From Tubiluchus corallicola (taxonomy: Eukaryota; Priapulida; Priapulimorpha; Priapulimorphida; Tubiluchidae), in the NCBI GenBank assembly GCA_030141605.1, contig JAQGDQ010000175.1, positions 62,001 to 126,000 of the forward strand: DNA of 64,000 nt, given 5' to 3'. The stretch's first letter is position 1. Each line of letters begins with the position of its first letter. Under the pieces are notes generated by a model. It had not been told where the DNA came from. It was given only the letters and a program-made list of their open reading frames with translations, and did no database searches. Shown here piece after piece: positions 25,501 to 39,478 of the stretch. A program made the translations under genes and the position numbers.

Positions 25501-28500
25501 TATGAAATCTGTAATAACGATGCCATCACAAAGAACTAGAATATTAATACGTTGTACTTAGTTTATATGTTTGTGTGCCTATGTTTTTGACGATACTTTA
25601 CTCCAGGAATCATCATCGCCACATGGAAGTTGTGATCTTTCGAGCTGCCTTCCTTAAAATTGCATTTTTCGAAATTCCAATGTAATGTTTTTCACCTCTT
25701 CAATTCATTTCAAATTTTCCAGATATAGCAAATAATGTCAGCACACTATATTACAATAAAAAAAACTCTTCCTGTTATTGTAATACAATTTTGTTTAGCT
25801 AGTATATGTCTGGTCTGAAGGCTATTGGATTAAGAATATTTTAAACTGGCAGGCGCTGTAGCCAAATTAGCCAACTAAGGTTAGTTCTATATAACTTCAA
25901 AGTTGTACCAATCTTATTTTAAAATAGGTACTTTTTTCCTATCAATTTTCTGGAAGGTATCCACTTAGATTTTGCCTCATTGATTTCATACATGCCAATT
26001 GAAACTGTCAAGGATTATGAAAACATTCTGTCTCGATTCGATGCTTTTCCGACACAGGTAATATATGATAGTGAGTAACGATATTATTCTGTTATAGCTA
26101 TACATGCACTGTGGATAGTCTTTATAATAATTTTGAATTTAGTTTTTCTGTCATTAACAAAATGAACTACTATACAGGTTTATTTGTGAACATGTACAAT
26201 TAGCATTTGAACTCTTTTCAGATTGATGAGATTCAAGAACTTTTACAAGAAGCTATCATTCAAGGATTTACATACCCTGCTGAGGCTATGGTAAAATTGT
26301 GTTAATATGCAATTTTTGAGGGATAACTAAGCCTTGTTGCTGTTGTCGTCATTGCCGTATTCATCATTTTGTTCCAGTGCAATGAAATTAAAAATAATAA
26401 CAATAAGAATACATGTTAATGTTATGCCGTTTTAGCCGTTTCTGTTGTTGTTGTTGTTGTCGTCGTCGTCGTTAGCGTCGTTGTTTGTTGCAAGTGTCGT
26501 AATCACTATCGATGTTGTACGGAGCCCCCTAAGGGACATAGTGAAAAAATTTTAATTCGTGGCCACGAATTACTAATCCGCGCGCACGAATTACTAATCC
26601 GTGCGCACGAAATACTAATCCGAGCGCACGAAATATTAATCCGTGCGCACGAAATATTAATCCGTGCACACGAAATGCTGGCCACGGATTAATACAATCG
26701 TGCGCACAGATTCAGATCAATGAATGACAACTGCTGCAAGTAGCTACTCTTTGCTTTATATCAGTTTTACGAAAAGATGAGTTAAACTAGATAGTGAGAC
26801 TAACCAGTGTGCACGATACCCATAACTAAGTATAACTTGCGGATTTCTAGTCTAATGTGGTTTATCCTATTTTCCTCTGTTACAACTTTGTCCTGTTTTC
26901 AAATTTTGTCTTCTAACTCTTGCACTTAAACACTTGCAGCTGAGCGCCTACATCAGTTTTCTAGCAAATACCAATACATGCAAATTTCTACAGGCAACAG
27001 CAGGTACCATTTTAAAAGTCTTTGGTATGACCCGGCCGCAGTATCAGACTCTTACCAGGTGGAAAGCGGACGCGTTACCATTAAGCTAAACCGACTGGTC
27101 ATTGTATTATGTATTATATATTAGAATCGTCTGGTTCTACGCATTGTAGTAGGAGTTACTCGATGTTAATGTCTTTCGCCTCTATGTGGGCGCCTTAAGA
27201 ATCGCAATTTTTAAAAGCCAGTGTACGCGTCTACGCCATTAGTTCCTAAAAATTAATGATTCATAATTCATTTTATTGTGTGAGTAAAAATGTAAAATTA
27301 CAATACATAGAAAAGCATGTATTCCGCACATCATCAAAATAATTAATTTGCATTTCATTACAAAGTAATATTAACATTAACTACATAGTAATTACAAATC
27401 ATACTGTTGCTGATCACACTGTAGAATTAAAGTTAAAAATGTCTTCTACATCGCTTAAGCTTTTATTATACTAGTTTCTCTAGTATATCTAATGCATATT
27501 GTCATAATGCTCGATGCATAATATTGTAGTACCCTTATTAAGTTAAGTCTCACATTACTCAGGTCAGTTTTACTGTCTACTGAAAGTATATTTTACTGAA
27601 AAAAGGTTAAATCAGTCTGATAGTGCCATCTCTTACTAAATATTATACTAAACGTTTTTAGTATTATAGTATACAGTTAAAATAGACTTTTACTTAGAAT
27701 CATGTGCGTTACACAACTAACCTACTGTGACTAGAATGATGTCTGCATATTTTACAAAATCAGTCATATCTGTCTTTGAAAGCATTTGTACTGGTGGTCA
27801 ACGCAATTCCACAGAGAAACAATTCGATTACTAAAAAAGAACTACGTTAAATTCTACGTTCTATTGGATTCAAGAGCAAAACACAGCAAGTCATAGCTTA
27901 GATACATAAATATGTAAAAACATGGGGACTTATTATTGTTTGCAATTAATTTTCAAGTCTTTTAGATGCAGTTGAGATGTGATACAATGATAATAATAAG
28001 AACAGAACAACAATGACAGCAACAATAACAACAACAAAAACAATAATAATATTATTAAAAATTTATTATGCTAGCCATTAAAGGTTTGGCATTTTGCGAG
28101 ATTTGTCATTGGATTGAAAAACGCACATAATCACTAATCAATCGTTTCTTCTTTGAAGAAACCATGAAACTCAAGTGTAAATTAGTATTTCGTGCGCACG
28201 GATTATACGAATTAAATTTTTTTTGCCATATCTCTAGCAGTCACAATTTACGCGCTTTCTCAATATCGTTGCTGGTACTACTTTTGTCACTGTTATTACG
28301 ACAAAGTAAAGCTAGCTTGTACCTTCGTAAATTTATGATTGCGTTTTTTTAATATGTGTAACTTCCTGCAGTGCTTTGCTCATAACAATGCCAATGCTTT
28401 TTTGCAAAATCAGTGTCGGTTTTTCTTCGGTGTATTTGTCAAATTACATCTTAAAATATGGAAATCTTATATAGAATATGGAATTGCTACAAGAAAAACA

Positions 28501-31500
28501 AAAATGAGCAGAAATCATTAAAAACGTGTATTTGTAATTGTGAAACATTCACTTTAACTGTCTGCCACTTTCAGCATAAAAACCAGGCATAATTTTGTTT
28601 CAGAAAGGCGTAATTGCTCAGTTCCAGTCTTACCACGTAGAGTTTTCAAATCAATCTATTTTCTACGAGCCATTCAAAAAAATTCCTCCTTCATTTGAAG
28701 ACAGCATCAGGTAAATTACTAGGGCAGTTAATTTTTATCGAAAAAGTGTTGCTGGTGGAAAAAAGGAAAATGATTGTCTCACAGAAAATCCTAATTTTAT
28801 AACTCTGTCCTAGAGAATCTATTCAGTCCTACGAGAGTTTATGTAGAGCTTATCATAGAGTATGAAAAACAATAAGAAATAAACACCGACGAACTGACCG
28901 ACCAAGTCAATCAACCAAATCATTAAGCAATTCAATCAACTGGCTAATTGACAAAATGGTAAGTCAATGTTTATCTTTTCAGAACTGAATTACAGACAAA
29001 GGGGCTCGAGGCCGTAGAAGGCAAAGTCTTGCCTGCTCTAAAGAAGCTCGAAGATTTCATGGAAAATGTACGAAAACTGCGGAAATGCAAGTTTAAAAGG
29101 CGGCCTAATTTACAACTGTTCGAATGTTTAAATAGTCAATAAAATTTTACGATTGACTAAATATGAACTTTACTAATGCTATGCATTGTTGTATAATATA
29201 GCAATATAACAAAGTATTTAATGATATAAAAAATTTACTGAAACTCATATACTGTATTGATTAAATGACTATGACAATGATTCCTTGAGTTGAATGTTAT
29301 CCTTCCTCCGTCAAACTTATTGACGAATAATAACTTTATTCTTATTCTCACTCTGCAGGTTAAGGTTTTATGGTCTCTAAGATATTGTAATTATAGTGGA
29401 TATTAAGTTTACATTTCTGCGCTAATAATTACATCCGTTATGCGTAGGACTACATGAAAAACCTCAGGAAAGACATTGCCATTTCTAGTGTGCCAAAAGG
29501 TCAGGAAATGTACAAGCAACTAATTACGTATTATGCAGGAACGTCAATGACTGCTGAAACAGTGCACGAGATTGGCAACAATGAAGTTAATAGAATATTG
29601 GAAAACATGTTGAAGGTAAATCTTTAGAAATTTCTTTGTAAACTGGAGGGGGAGGGAGATAAAAAGTTGCACAAGTATAGGAAAGTTATCAAAACAGCTA
29701 AAGGACAAACAAAATTTACAGACCAATTTTTTACGTACCAGTCCCAAACCATCTTTAATCGTTCTTTGACTCCCTAGCCATGTCATTCCATTCACAGTTC
29801 GGCTTATTCGGTCTACTGCTGTTACTACTATCATAAATGTAACGACAATACAGGACAAGTGTTGTAGAGTGGCGAACAGTAGGCTAGTGCTATTGCAAAA
29901 AGTGGGGTAACTCCAATAGACAAACTTTTAGGGATAAAAAGTTTTGGGTTGAAACAGCTAGCATTTACCTATTTGAAATGAATGAAATGAACAAAAAATG
30001 GAAAAATGGAATTTATTTTCTGCGGTCTCAGTGTTGCTTTGCTTTTGAAACAATGGTTAATAGTTTTGTTTTAGTTGTGTGTCTTTTTGTTTCCTGGAAC
30101 AGATTGTTGAAAGTCAATGTTTTGCAAACAAATCTGAATTTGATGAATGGCTGGAAACTAACGAAACAAATTTCTACGATAATTCAGTAAGTATTCCATT
30201 ATTAACAGCTTCATCAGAGAAACAAAAGTACTATAATTTCTCTTATGTAACTTGCCGTCACAGCATTTTAGTGAAAAAAAATAATATTTCAATAACAAAT
30301 TCAAACACTTACTAGTCATCATAATGGAATTATACCTTTGCAAATTTTTATTATCATGATTGTACTTTATTTGTTATCTCTTTATTATTCTAGCTAACAA
30401 ATGAAGATATGAAATAAGTGCTTTTTTGTGTAATTCACGCGACGTAATATGATTACCCGAAGTGTGATAGTACATAGGGCATTATACGCATTAATAAGCA
30501 AAAGTTATATATAGCGTTGCACAGTTTTACAAGTGGAAATTTCTCGAAGTGGAACTAGAAGTTGTTTGTCCAGGTGGAGGTAACAAAAAGAAGTGGTAAA
30601 CAGTCCCTCTGAGGCCTTCATTAAGTGGTTCGCGAATGTTTTTTACGTGGTGTTCAGTCGAGTTTTGCGAAAAGAACCGGCGAAAAGATTTCCATTTTGG
30701 CACCTTATACCAGCCTTTCTTCACAAAGTTTATTGGAAATCTGTTAGACAATTTTTGCAAAATAGGCTTATTGCCATAACAGAAAAAACAACCAAACAAA
30801 CAAGCTGTGTTGAAGAATAACTTCCTTTGCAAAGGGTAATAATAACTAAAATAGTTATCTCCCGCTGAAACCCTAACACTAAACACACGTCTTACTAAGT
30901 GTGCAGTTTTTTGTGCCATTTTTACCTACTTTTCCATTTGCGCCATTTTCATGTACTTTTTTTATATACATGCTGTTTTAGAATGTGGAAGCACATAGGT
31001 AATGATGATGCTATAGTAACTTAACTGACCTAGCGGTCATCGACCCAACTGTCGCTGATTACGCACGCCTATTTATTTTTTATTATTTTTCTTATAGAAT
31101 AATTTAATATTTTATTACGTGATTTTGTTTGATAAATTAATTCATTTCAACCCTATTACTGACATTACAAATACTTCTGTCACTTAGGAAAATGACTTTG
31201 TTTCGTAAATTATCTTTGTCAGTACAAATGAGGCTGATATTTCTCTCATGCCTGCGGTGTTTGTAGACTAAGAGTTTATTCTTTTACATGATGATATAAA
31301 TTTCTCCAGGATGATATAATAGCTGCCTACGAGAAAATTGTTTTTGAGGTAGTCGGACCACTGCTTCCTGAATGGTTCAAGAATTTGCCAAAGCAACCTG
31401 TTTTGTAAGCATTTTAGATATTTGTTTATATACAAAGCCCCATATTCGCAGGGCTATAGTAAATTTATACCAACATTTTTTACAATAAGCAATGACTTTT

Positions 31501-34500
31501 TTATATCGGTTTATTTTATAGTTACAATAACTGCGTACAAGAAAATTGCATTTCAGGTAATGGAATCACTGCTTCCTAAATGGTTAAAGAATTTGGCAAA
31601 GCCCCAAAGCAGCGTATTTTTGCTTTGGGGCTTTGCCAAATTCTTTAACCATTTAGGAAGCAGTGATTCCATTACCTGAAATGCAATTTTCTTGTACGCA
31701 GTTATTGTAACTATAAAATAAACCGATATAAAAAAGTCATTGCTTATTGTAAAAAAATAAAAGCATTTTTTAGATATTAGAAATGAAGTAACAATAATAC
31801 GTTTTTATGGGCTTATAACCAATTAATGTTGCATCCCCAATATGAAATTCGTTTCTTTTTCTAGACATTTCTTTGTCAACTTATTCGGCGATTTAATACT
31901 TACTCTAAGTGTCGTTTCTAGAGTAAAACCGGCGCCGGACACTACGCCAAATGCTCCTACAGGATACTACATGCCAGGAACAATTCATACACCCGGAATA
32001 TTTTATGTTAATGTGGCAGATCCAAAATATCAGTAAGTCAAATACTAAAATATTTAATATAATCGTATAGGCCTACTGCTCGTACCAGTCACTGGATAGC
32101 AATTTACATGAGAGAAACAAGTGAATGAGTCAGCCAGAAGTAACCAAGCAGTTGCGTCTTAAAGTCTGGCCCAACAAATCACCCAAATGAGATGTAAAGT
32201 TGTGTAAACACCAATAATTTACACCTCAAGTGCGCTGAAATTCACATTCTATACAACGAAGCGTTGATAATTATCACTAGTGTATATTATTGTATATGAG
32301 AGACATTATTATAATGAGTGTTCTTTGTTTTAGGCCCATACCGGAAATGGCTTCTTTGTCTTTACACGAGGCTCAGCCTGGACATCATACTCAGGTACAT
32401 ATGAGACAACAATATTAAAACTTGAGATCTATGTAGATCTTAGTTTTTTGACGTAAACATTTTAAAGTATATGTACTTGTTGCCCAATGGTATTTTATAG
32501 ATAGCCTTGTCAATAGAGAATACGGGAATCCACGAATTTCGCAGAAACGATGATACACGCAAGTATGGAGAAGCTCCGACTCATTTTCCCGTCTACGGTG
32601 CATACGTTGAGGCAAGCATTCATCTCTTATTACTGCGGTTTTCAGCTAAAATAATTTACTTTCCTGAACTGCTTAGAGTATAAATGAAAATTTTTACGAA
32701 TTTTTCTCTTTGCTGCCCGCCATCCCTGGCCAAGAATACACTTTCTATACTTAAAGAAATGTTTCACTTCGAGCATTCCCGACGCCTCATTGGGCAATTA
32801 ATCAATGCCTCGCAAGTCGTAAATGCCTCGCTACTCGTTTATGAGTAGCACTCACTCACTGGATAAAATGGCCATGTCCAGACTCACTCAGAGTTTGGCG
32901 TGTCATTATGGAAGGAATGTTCAATTGCCGATGGGTTATTAATAAAGCTCAATAGTTGTCACAGGCCTAATTAATAACGTAGTTCCAGCCGATGAATTTT
33001 AGCCAATAAGAAAGCTGAATTTCACGGATACGAGAATAACGTGGATACAACCTGTTAACTTAATATCGTCAATAACAAACATAATAAATACGATGAATGT
33101 TCATACATTAATGATTCATGTAATAGTTTTAGTTGAATTCTGATTATGCACAAAATGTTTTGCTATGAAGTTCTGTCATCAGTTCATTGTTTGCACAAAG
33201 GCAATATACTTGGTTTGCATCAGTGAGCTTTTGTTTTCATTATAAGTTTGTGAACGTTTAGCGTACATTTTTATGCAAATGCAATGAAAACATTTGTTTC
33301 TTGAAACTGTAATCTACATGAAGGATATTTTTAGGGATGGGCGTTATATTCGGAAAAGCTTGGCGAAGAAATGGAGGTTTATAAGAACGAGCTAGAATTG
33401 TAAGCAAAAAAGTTATTTATAAACTACAACTATAGGGTATCAACAAAAATGCAAAGAAGTATTCAAAATTATTGATTTAGCTGAGCAGTTCATGGTATGT
33501 GAATAGCAACCAAAGTTAAGCAAAATTTGGCCTAGTTGGAACGTTTCAGCTAATAGAACCACTGTGTAATTAAGAAAGCAGGCATGCAAAGGGTTGCAGA
33601 TAGTAGGCCCGGCCATACCGTTTGAAAATCTAAATTTAGTTACATGTGGTAACTAGTTACCGTAGGTACATGCTAGTTTGAGCCATTGAAAGCAGTTGAC
33701 CTGACGCGGGTAGTTTAATAAACGTGTCGCTAGTTTTAGTATTATCCCATCAACAGCACAGTATTGCAGGCTGATCCCACAGAAAGTAAAATTTATAATA
33801 TTGCCATATTCGAAAATAATATTTTTCTTTGTAATTCAAAGATATGGACGATATTTAAACGAGATGTTACGAGCATGTCGCCTTGTCGTGGACAGTGGAA
33901 TGCATGCCCTTGGGTAAGGCTTAAATCATTCGTAATTAAATAATGCTATAAAAGAACATTTCACGGGTATGAAATAATCCTTGAAAACTGTACAATAAAA
34001 ATGATAATTATACGAAAGTTCTTGCAGCGATACAATACAGTGCGAGCATTAAAAGTGCATTTTTATCATATTGTTGAATCCTATGAATATTTATCATATG
34101 GCAATGAATGTAAGATCAATTTAATGGTGAAACAATCAGCAACATTAAATTTTTGTTCGAGTTTGTATATATATAAATATGTATTTTTGTAATGTATCCA
34201 TATCATACTATAACCTGCGGGTACCATGTGCGGCTCAATCCCGTAAGCTCACCGTTTGGTCAATAAAGCCAAAGCTCAACGTCTTAATAACGTTCATGTT
34301 CATTTTATTATCAGAGCAGAGTCGTATTAGACTTCTGATTTTTTGTGTAAAAGTCTCTCTGCTAGTTGTAAAAATAGCTATGTCATCCATTAGTAATAAC
34401 CTGTGGAGACCTTGTAAGCTTGGCACCAAGAGATTTTAGTTTAGTTTAAACTTTTTTTATTTAATGTAGATTTACAATATAGACAACTTCTGATAATGGT

Positions 34501-37177
34501 ATTTCCACGGTATTTTACAGATTTCTCCAAAAGATTTTATAAATCTCATTAGTAGAGCCACATACAAACAGAATAATAAGGAAAGTGAACCTCGGTGATC
34601 CTTGTTTGACGCTGTAATTGCAGCCAAAGATTATGTCCCCTGTATAGGGCTCTTTCGTAGTGTTGTATATATGAGTAATGGCAGGTAGCACACGCCCATA
34701 CCTGTGTCGTTTCAACACTTGCAGTAACGTCCTACCAACACGACCAAAGGCTTTCTCAATGGCTAGTATGGCTAGTATGGCCATACTCCATGCTAAAAGA
34801 AAATCATCGTTCAATAGACCCGACTTTAACAGATGAACTAAATACATTAGACAATCCATGTTCAAATATCGAAAAAGACACGTCTGGACACGTCTGTAAA
34901 TGACTAGAGAAACAAAAACAATTGTACAAACAGTAAGCGTTTAACGTTTTGTGTGATTGCCGAGTGAGAACTTTGATTGGTATGACATCACGCTCAATAA
35001 TAACGGGTGAAAACAAAATCAATCAAACAATGATCGCTGGTAGAATAAAATTAGTCATTGAGTATCATAAGCTGTTTTGCGCGTACTTACTAAAAGACCT
35101 CAACCTTTCTTTAAAAAGCATTAAAAATCAGATGGAAGAGGAGCTGAAATATTATAATTAAATTTTAATCACATGTAGTCATTTATTTTAGTTGTGAAAT
35201 TTAATAATCCTGACCTTACTCATTTAATTAAAATAATTACTAGAATTGCACGATATTGATTTAAATTTAATTCAGAGTCGCTGTCAAGAGCTTTTTGGGA
35301 TTGTTGATGGGTTTTCAACATAGCCTACTTTTCGTAGTTGCCTGTTAAAACAGTCCTTTTTGAAAGCTGTAAAAGAAGATTTTAATAACAACGTGTTGTA
35401 ATAGTTTTCATTTGCAGGATCATGTAGCTCTAAAATCAGTTGTTTCGTGTCATAGTGTTATCATTTTAGTTTAACTTTAGGTGGTCGAGACAGAAAGCCA
35501 TAGATTTCATGAAACAAAACCTTGCTAACGCAGATTCTACTATAGAAAATGAAATCGACAGATATATTGCTTGGCCAGGACAAGTACGTACAAGAGCTTT
35601 AGCTGTAGTAAAAGAGCGTTATTTTTGATAATTATTGTCCTTTGTAGCTTGATGTTCACTAGGATTTTTATATCCTGCTTTGTTAGTTTGCTCCACTGCA
35701 TTTTAGTGGCTTTTTCCTCCATGACATCCACTTACTTATGTTTTCAGATCCAACCATCATTTGCCACCGCCCCTTTAAACTGTTGTAAACTGAAACAATA
35801 CCGTCAAATCACAAAATACGAAAGGCGTTGTAAATTTGGAAAATATTACTTGGATCAGCTAACTTTGTACTAACAAGTGGGTTTAAATGTACCTCTTACC
35901 TACCAAACAGGCACCATCGTTTTGACTCTTCTCGTTGTACGACAAGAGATTTTGACCACAGTACAGTGTAATTTTCGTTTCCAGTTGTTAAAGAACAAAG
36001 TAACATTTCACTTATTTTGCAGCTCTTCGTAATATATTGTATTTTCAAATTCAGTAATTGTCCATGAATTCAATACGTATCATACGTATAGTTTTTTTTA
36101 TTAAACCCTGTTTTTGAATAATACCTTTATATTCCGTTTAAAGAATGGCCAGTATGCATTTAGTTTATGAAAATTGCTTAGTCCGTATGGTTCAAAGATA
36201 AAAAATTGTTATAATATCAGCATTCAGCATTCAATGAACTAAGGATTAAATGTATTTTACATTTAGGTTAATGTTGCTGATAATAGCATTTTTTAAATTT
36301 AGGCACATGACAAGTTTAGGCACTTGGCAGAAGCTGCATTTAGTAAAGCTTTTAGTGAAGCTTAACAATTCTGTTGATTTTATCGTTTATTTAGATCACC
36401 AAGTTTTACTACTGACGTTATAAAGTTTCTTCATATTTCACAGGCATTATCTTACAAACTAGGAGAGATCAAGATTGTGGAGGAGAGAGAAAGGGCTGAA
36501 AGAGAATTAGGTAATGACAAAAGCCAGTAAGTACAATATTGGCATAGACTGAAAAAAGCCAGTAAGTGCAATACTGTTGCACACAGGAAAAAACAGTAAG
36601 TGCAACAGTAAAGATAGCAAGTGCAGTATTGTTGTACATTGGTACACTGATAATACCGTACGCTGACCTACACCTCAAGGTTTGCATAATTTTTAACCGA
36701 AAGGCGAAAAGCCAATGAGTCAGTCATTGAGGAGCATTGCTGTGCAACATGAAAAGTAAAGGTCCGATGGTGAAGCCTTGTAGAATGGAAAAAACAACTG
36801 CACAAAGGGCCAGACTTAATATTATTGTTATTGAATATGAAGTAAAATGCTGTAAAATTTGATTTTAATAAGCTAGTATTAGACTATTCCCAAGAGAGGG
36901 ATAATAGCTTATTAAGTTTCAGCTGCACCAGTGTATACACAGCACAATGCAAATCGTATCAAATAACATTGTTCGTATAATGTCATGCTATGAAAGCATG
37001 AAACATTTAAGATTTACTAAACAATAATAGTTGTTACAATAACTTCCTTGTGTTTAATTGTTTGCAGGAGAAAAATTCAGCGTCAAAGAATTTCATGACC
37101 TGTTTCTTCAGCTAGGATCAGTAAATCTCGACGTATTCACAGAAACCATTAGTGACTACATCGCGTCTCATCAGTAA
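22509..37177 (+). CDS. DUF885-family membrane-anchored protein, copy B (17 exons, 606 aa)
   Basis: Exons: 22509-22757, 25216-25349, 25928-26057, 26222-26290, 28604-28710, 28983-29067, 29448-29615, 30103-30186, 31310-31404, 31922-32032, 32334-32394, 32501-32611, 33335-33399, 33842-33913, 35481-35583, 36444-36510, 37068-37177. Every exon has the same length and phase as in copy A, and the reading frame is open throughout. The N-terminal anchor, HEAQPGHHTQ, GWALYSEKLGEEM and WPGQALSYKLGE are all kept, so both paralogues look functional. The intron 1 acceptor is AAG here (ttattgaag) where copy A has CAG. Intron 12 again uses a GC donor. Introns 1, 4 and 14 are much longer than in copy A. The function is unknown beyond family membership; a metal-dependent hydrolase role is an inference from the conserved His/Glu motifs. 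Confidence 0.93.
22891..24570. mobile_element. Foldback-like element bounded by inverted minisatellite arrays (intron 1, copy B)
   Basis: The left array at 22891-22980 has units like gggcacgggacacttg. The right array at 24425-24566 has the complementary kind (cgcccaaatgtctggcg). They face each other across about 1.4 kb. Long terminal inverted repeats made of short tandem repeats are the hallmark of foldback elements. Much of the right part (about 23490-25070) is missing from copy A, which keeps only a left-type array. No transposase frame is seen. The exact ends are not fixed. Confidence 0.5.
26520..28207. mobile_element. 1.7-kb DNA element with subterminal repeats inserted in intron 4 of copy B
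   Basis: Copy A runs without interruption through atcactatcgatgttg into gccatat. Copy B has about 1.7 kb between them. The left end has aaaaaattttaattcgt followed by six imperfect units of about 19-20 bp (taatccgtgcgcacgaaat) at 26570-26690. The right end is an inverted match: one tttcgtgcgcacggatt unit at about 28187 and then acgaattaaattttttt. Inverted ends plus subterminal repeats indicate a non-autonomous DNA transposon. The first 25 bases on the left (acggagccccctaaggg) have no partner on the right, so the right tip may be truncated. Confidence 0.65.
26930..27105 (-). mobile_element. tRNA-derived SINE nested in the intron-4 element
   Basis: On the minus strand, 27101 to 27023 reads like a tRNA head. 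It has an A-box-like tagcttaatggtaac, a region that could form an anticodon arm, a weak B-box-like gagtctgatactg, and then ggccgggtcataccaaag. A non-tRNA body follows (aatggtacctgctg, gcgctcagctgcaag). This architecture is that of a tRNA-derived SINE rather than a working tRNA. Confidence 0.5.
30470..31020. other. Copy-B-specific stretch in intron 8
   Basis: This part of intron 8 does not match copy A, which carries a tandem repeat instead. It holds a 130-codon open frame on the minus strand (30919-30527) of unknown origin, with many aromatic and basic residues. I do not recognise it and do not call a gene. Confidence 0.4.
31476..31756. repeat. Perfect 136-bp palindrome with a 9-nt spacer (intron 9, copy B)
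   Basis: Bases 31476-31611 are the exact reverse complement of 31621-31756, separated by gcgtatttt. The left arm carries the copy B version of the decayed extra exon 9 (frame ITAYKKIAFQVMESLLPKW). Copy A has a single, non-palindromic version of this sequence. In RNA or single-stranded DNA it would fold into a very stable hairpin. Confidence 0.95.
31522..31621 (+). pseudogene. Decayed tandem copy of exon 9 (copy B), forming the palindrome arm
   Basis: The frame TITAYKKIAFQVMESLLPKW, then LKNLAKPQ, aligns with exon 9. An acceptor-like ttttatag precedes it. The normal donor region at its end is replaced by the turn of the palindrome. It is homologous to the relic at 14418 in copy A. Confidence 0.7.
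32690..33065. other. Copy-B-specific insertion in intron 12
   Basis: Intron 12 is 723 bp here and 414 bp in copy A. The extra sequence is somewhat more GC-rich, has several cctcg-type repeats (atgcctcgcaagtcg, atgcctcgctactcg) and no coding signal. Its origin is unknown. Confidence 0.5.
34210..34900 (-). mobile_element. Decayed LINE reverse transcriptase in intron 14 of copy B
   Basis: The minus-strand frame 34865-34515 reads like the RT core: FGRVGRTLLQVLKRHRYG, then ITHIYNTTKEPYTGDI, then NYSVKQGSPRFTFLIILFV. The next frame, 34429-34235, continues with LLMDDIAIFTTSRETFTQKI and NKMNMNVIKTLSFGF, i.e. the xxDD box and the following motif. A frameshift and losses separate the parts. It is a different lineage from the LINE at 1500-3530. 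Confidence 0.8.
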
Positions 37178-38131
37178 CTTACAACCTCGACCTTTTACAG
37201 ACGTGAAAAGCCATTGGACGTGAATAAGGAATAATAAGTTTGGCAGAAGTTAATATTGAAGAATTGCCTGAAAGTCTGCTGTAAAACCTTGCTGGGAGAA
37301 AGCTATAGATTACCTAATTTCCTGAGCCACATCACAATTTTGTTATTATCATAGATCATGCTTTATTTTTAACTTTAAATCAATTTTTTTTGCCTTGTAG
37401 ACGCTCATGTCAACCACGAGGAATTTTATATTTGTTTACAAGTGACTTTAAAATTATGACAAATGTAGGAACAATGTTTATGCGTATCGTGCCCAATAAC
37501 TAGGCCTGGAAAAAACAATACACCTAATACAAGACAATAAAAATGTCTTTTTGCTAACGAGTGCCAATGGTGTACTCAGTCACTAATATAATCAGTGAAC
37601 AGACACGAGAAGTTTACGACAAACTGTATATTTTTCTGTTACTATTATACTATAATACCTATAATGTTATATGTTATAACGTTGCATTGTAAGTACTTTG
37701 TTAAAAAGCTAAAAGTTATAAACTTTAATTATTGTAATTATTGTTGAAATAATGACCTCAGACATAATTAAAACGTACGCACAATTGATTTGCAGTCAAT
37801 GATCATTATGTATCATATACACATTCAATTTCACTCATTTAGTCTCATTAAGACAACTATTCTATATCGACTTCACATTTAATTAAATGTACTAATTTAT
37901 TTAAAAGTACTTGCATAACATGTTCACAATAAAACACTCAGGAAGTTTCGACCTGCTTGAGTTCTTTTTTCAACTGTGGTATCTGGAATGCAATATTATG
38001 TATGCGTTAATTTGCGGTTTCTATACCAGTAGTGTTCATCAGCAAGTTAGTGCAAATTTGGCTCATATACACTAAGATATTGTTTCTACAAATGGTTAAT
38101 ATGTGTATCACAAATTGTTGATATGTGATAT

Positions 38132-38250
38132 AAAAATTATTAACAAATTAGAAATCATAATTACTAACTTTAAACTGTTTCCATATGGAATATATATATG
38201 GAAACAGTTTAAAGTTAGTAATTATGATTTCTAATTTGTTGATAATTTTT
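38132..38250. repeat. 55-bp inverted repeat with a 9-nt spacer (3' flank, copy B)
   Basis: 38132-38186 is complementary to 38196-38250 with a single mismatch (t/c near the outer end). Copy A has only the right arm sequence (about 20455-20510), preceded by an (AT)n run. The left arm is therefore a new inverted copy. Confidence 0.93.
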
Positions 38251-38284
38251 GTATAATTTATAAAGACAGAATCTAGTGGTCAAT

Positions 38285-39478
<1,194 letters not shown>

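Larger units (their letters stand above)
21615..38280 (+). repeat. Segmental tandem duplication, copy B
   Basis: Second copy of the 6985-20540 segment, in the same orientation. Copy-specific gains are an expansion of intron 1 (23490-25070), a 1.7-kb element in intron 4 (26520-28207), inserted sequence in introns 8 and 12, and two palindrome arms (about 31476-31756 and 38132-38250). Confidence 0.9.

Noticed and set aside
30527-30919. 130-codon minus-strand frame in intron 8 of copy B
   Set aside because: Unrecognised, absent from copy A and without splice or start support; possibly a transposon fragment.
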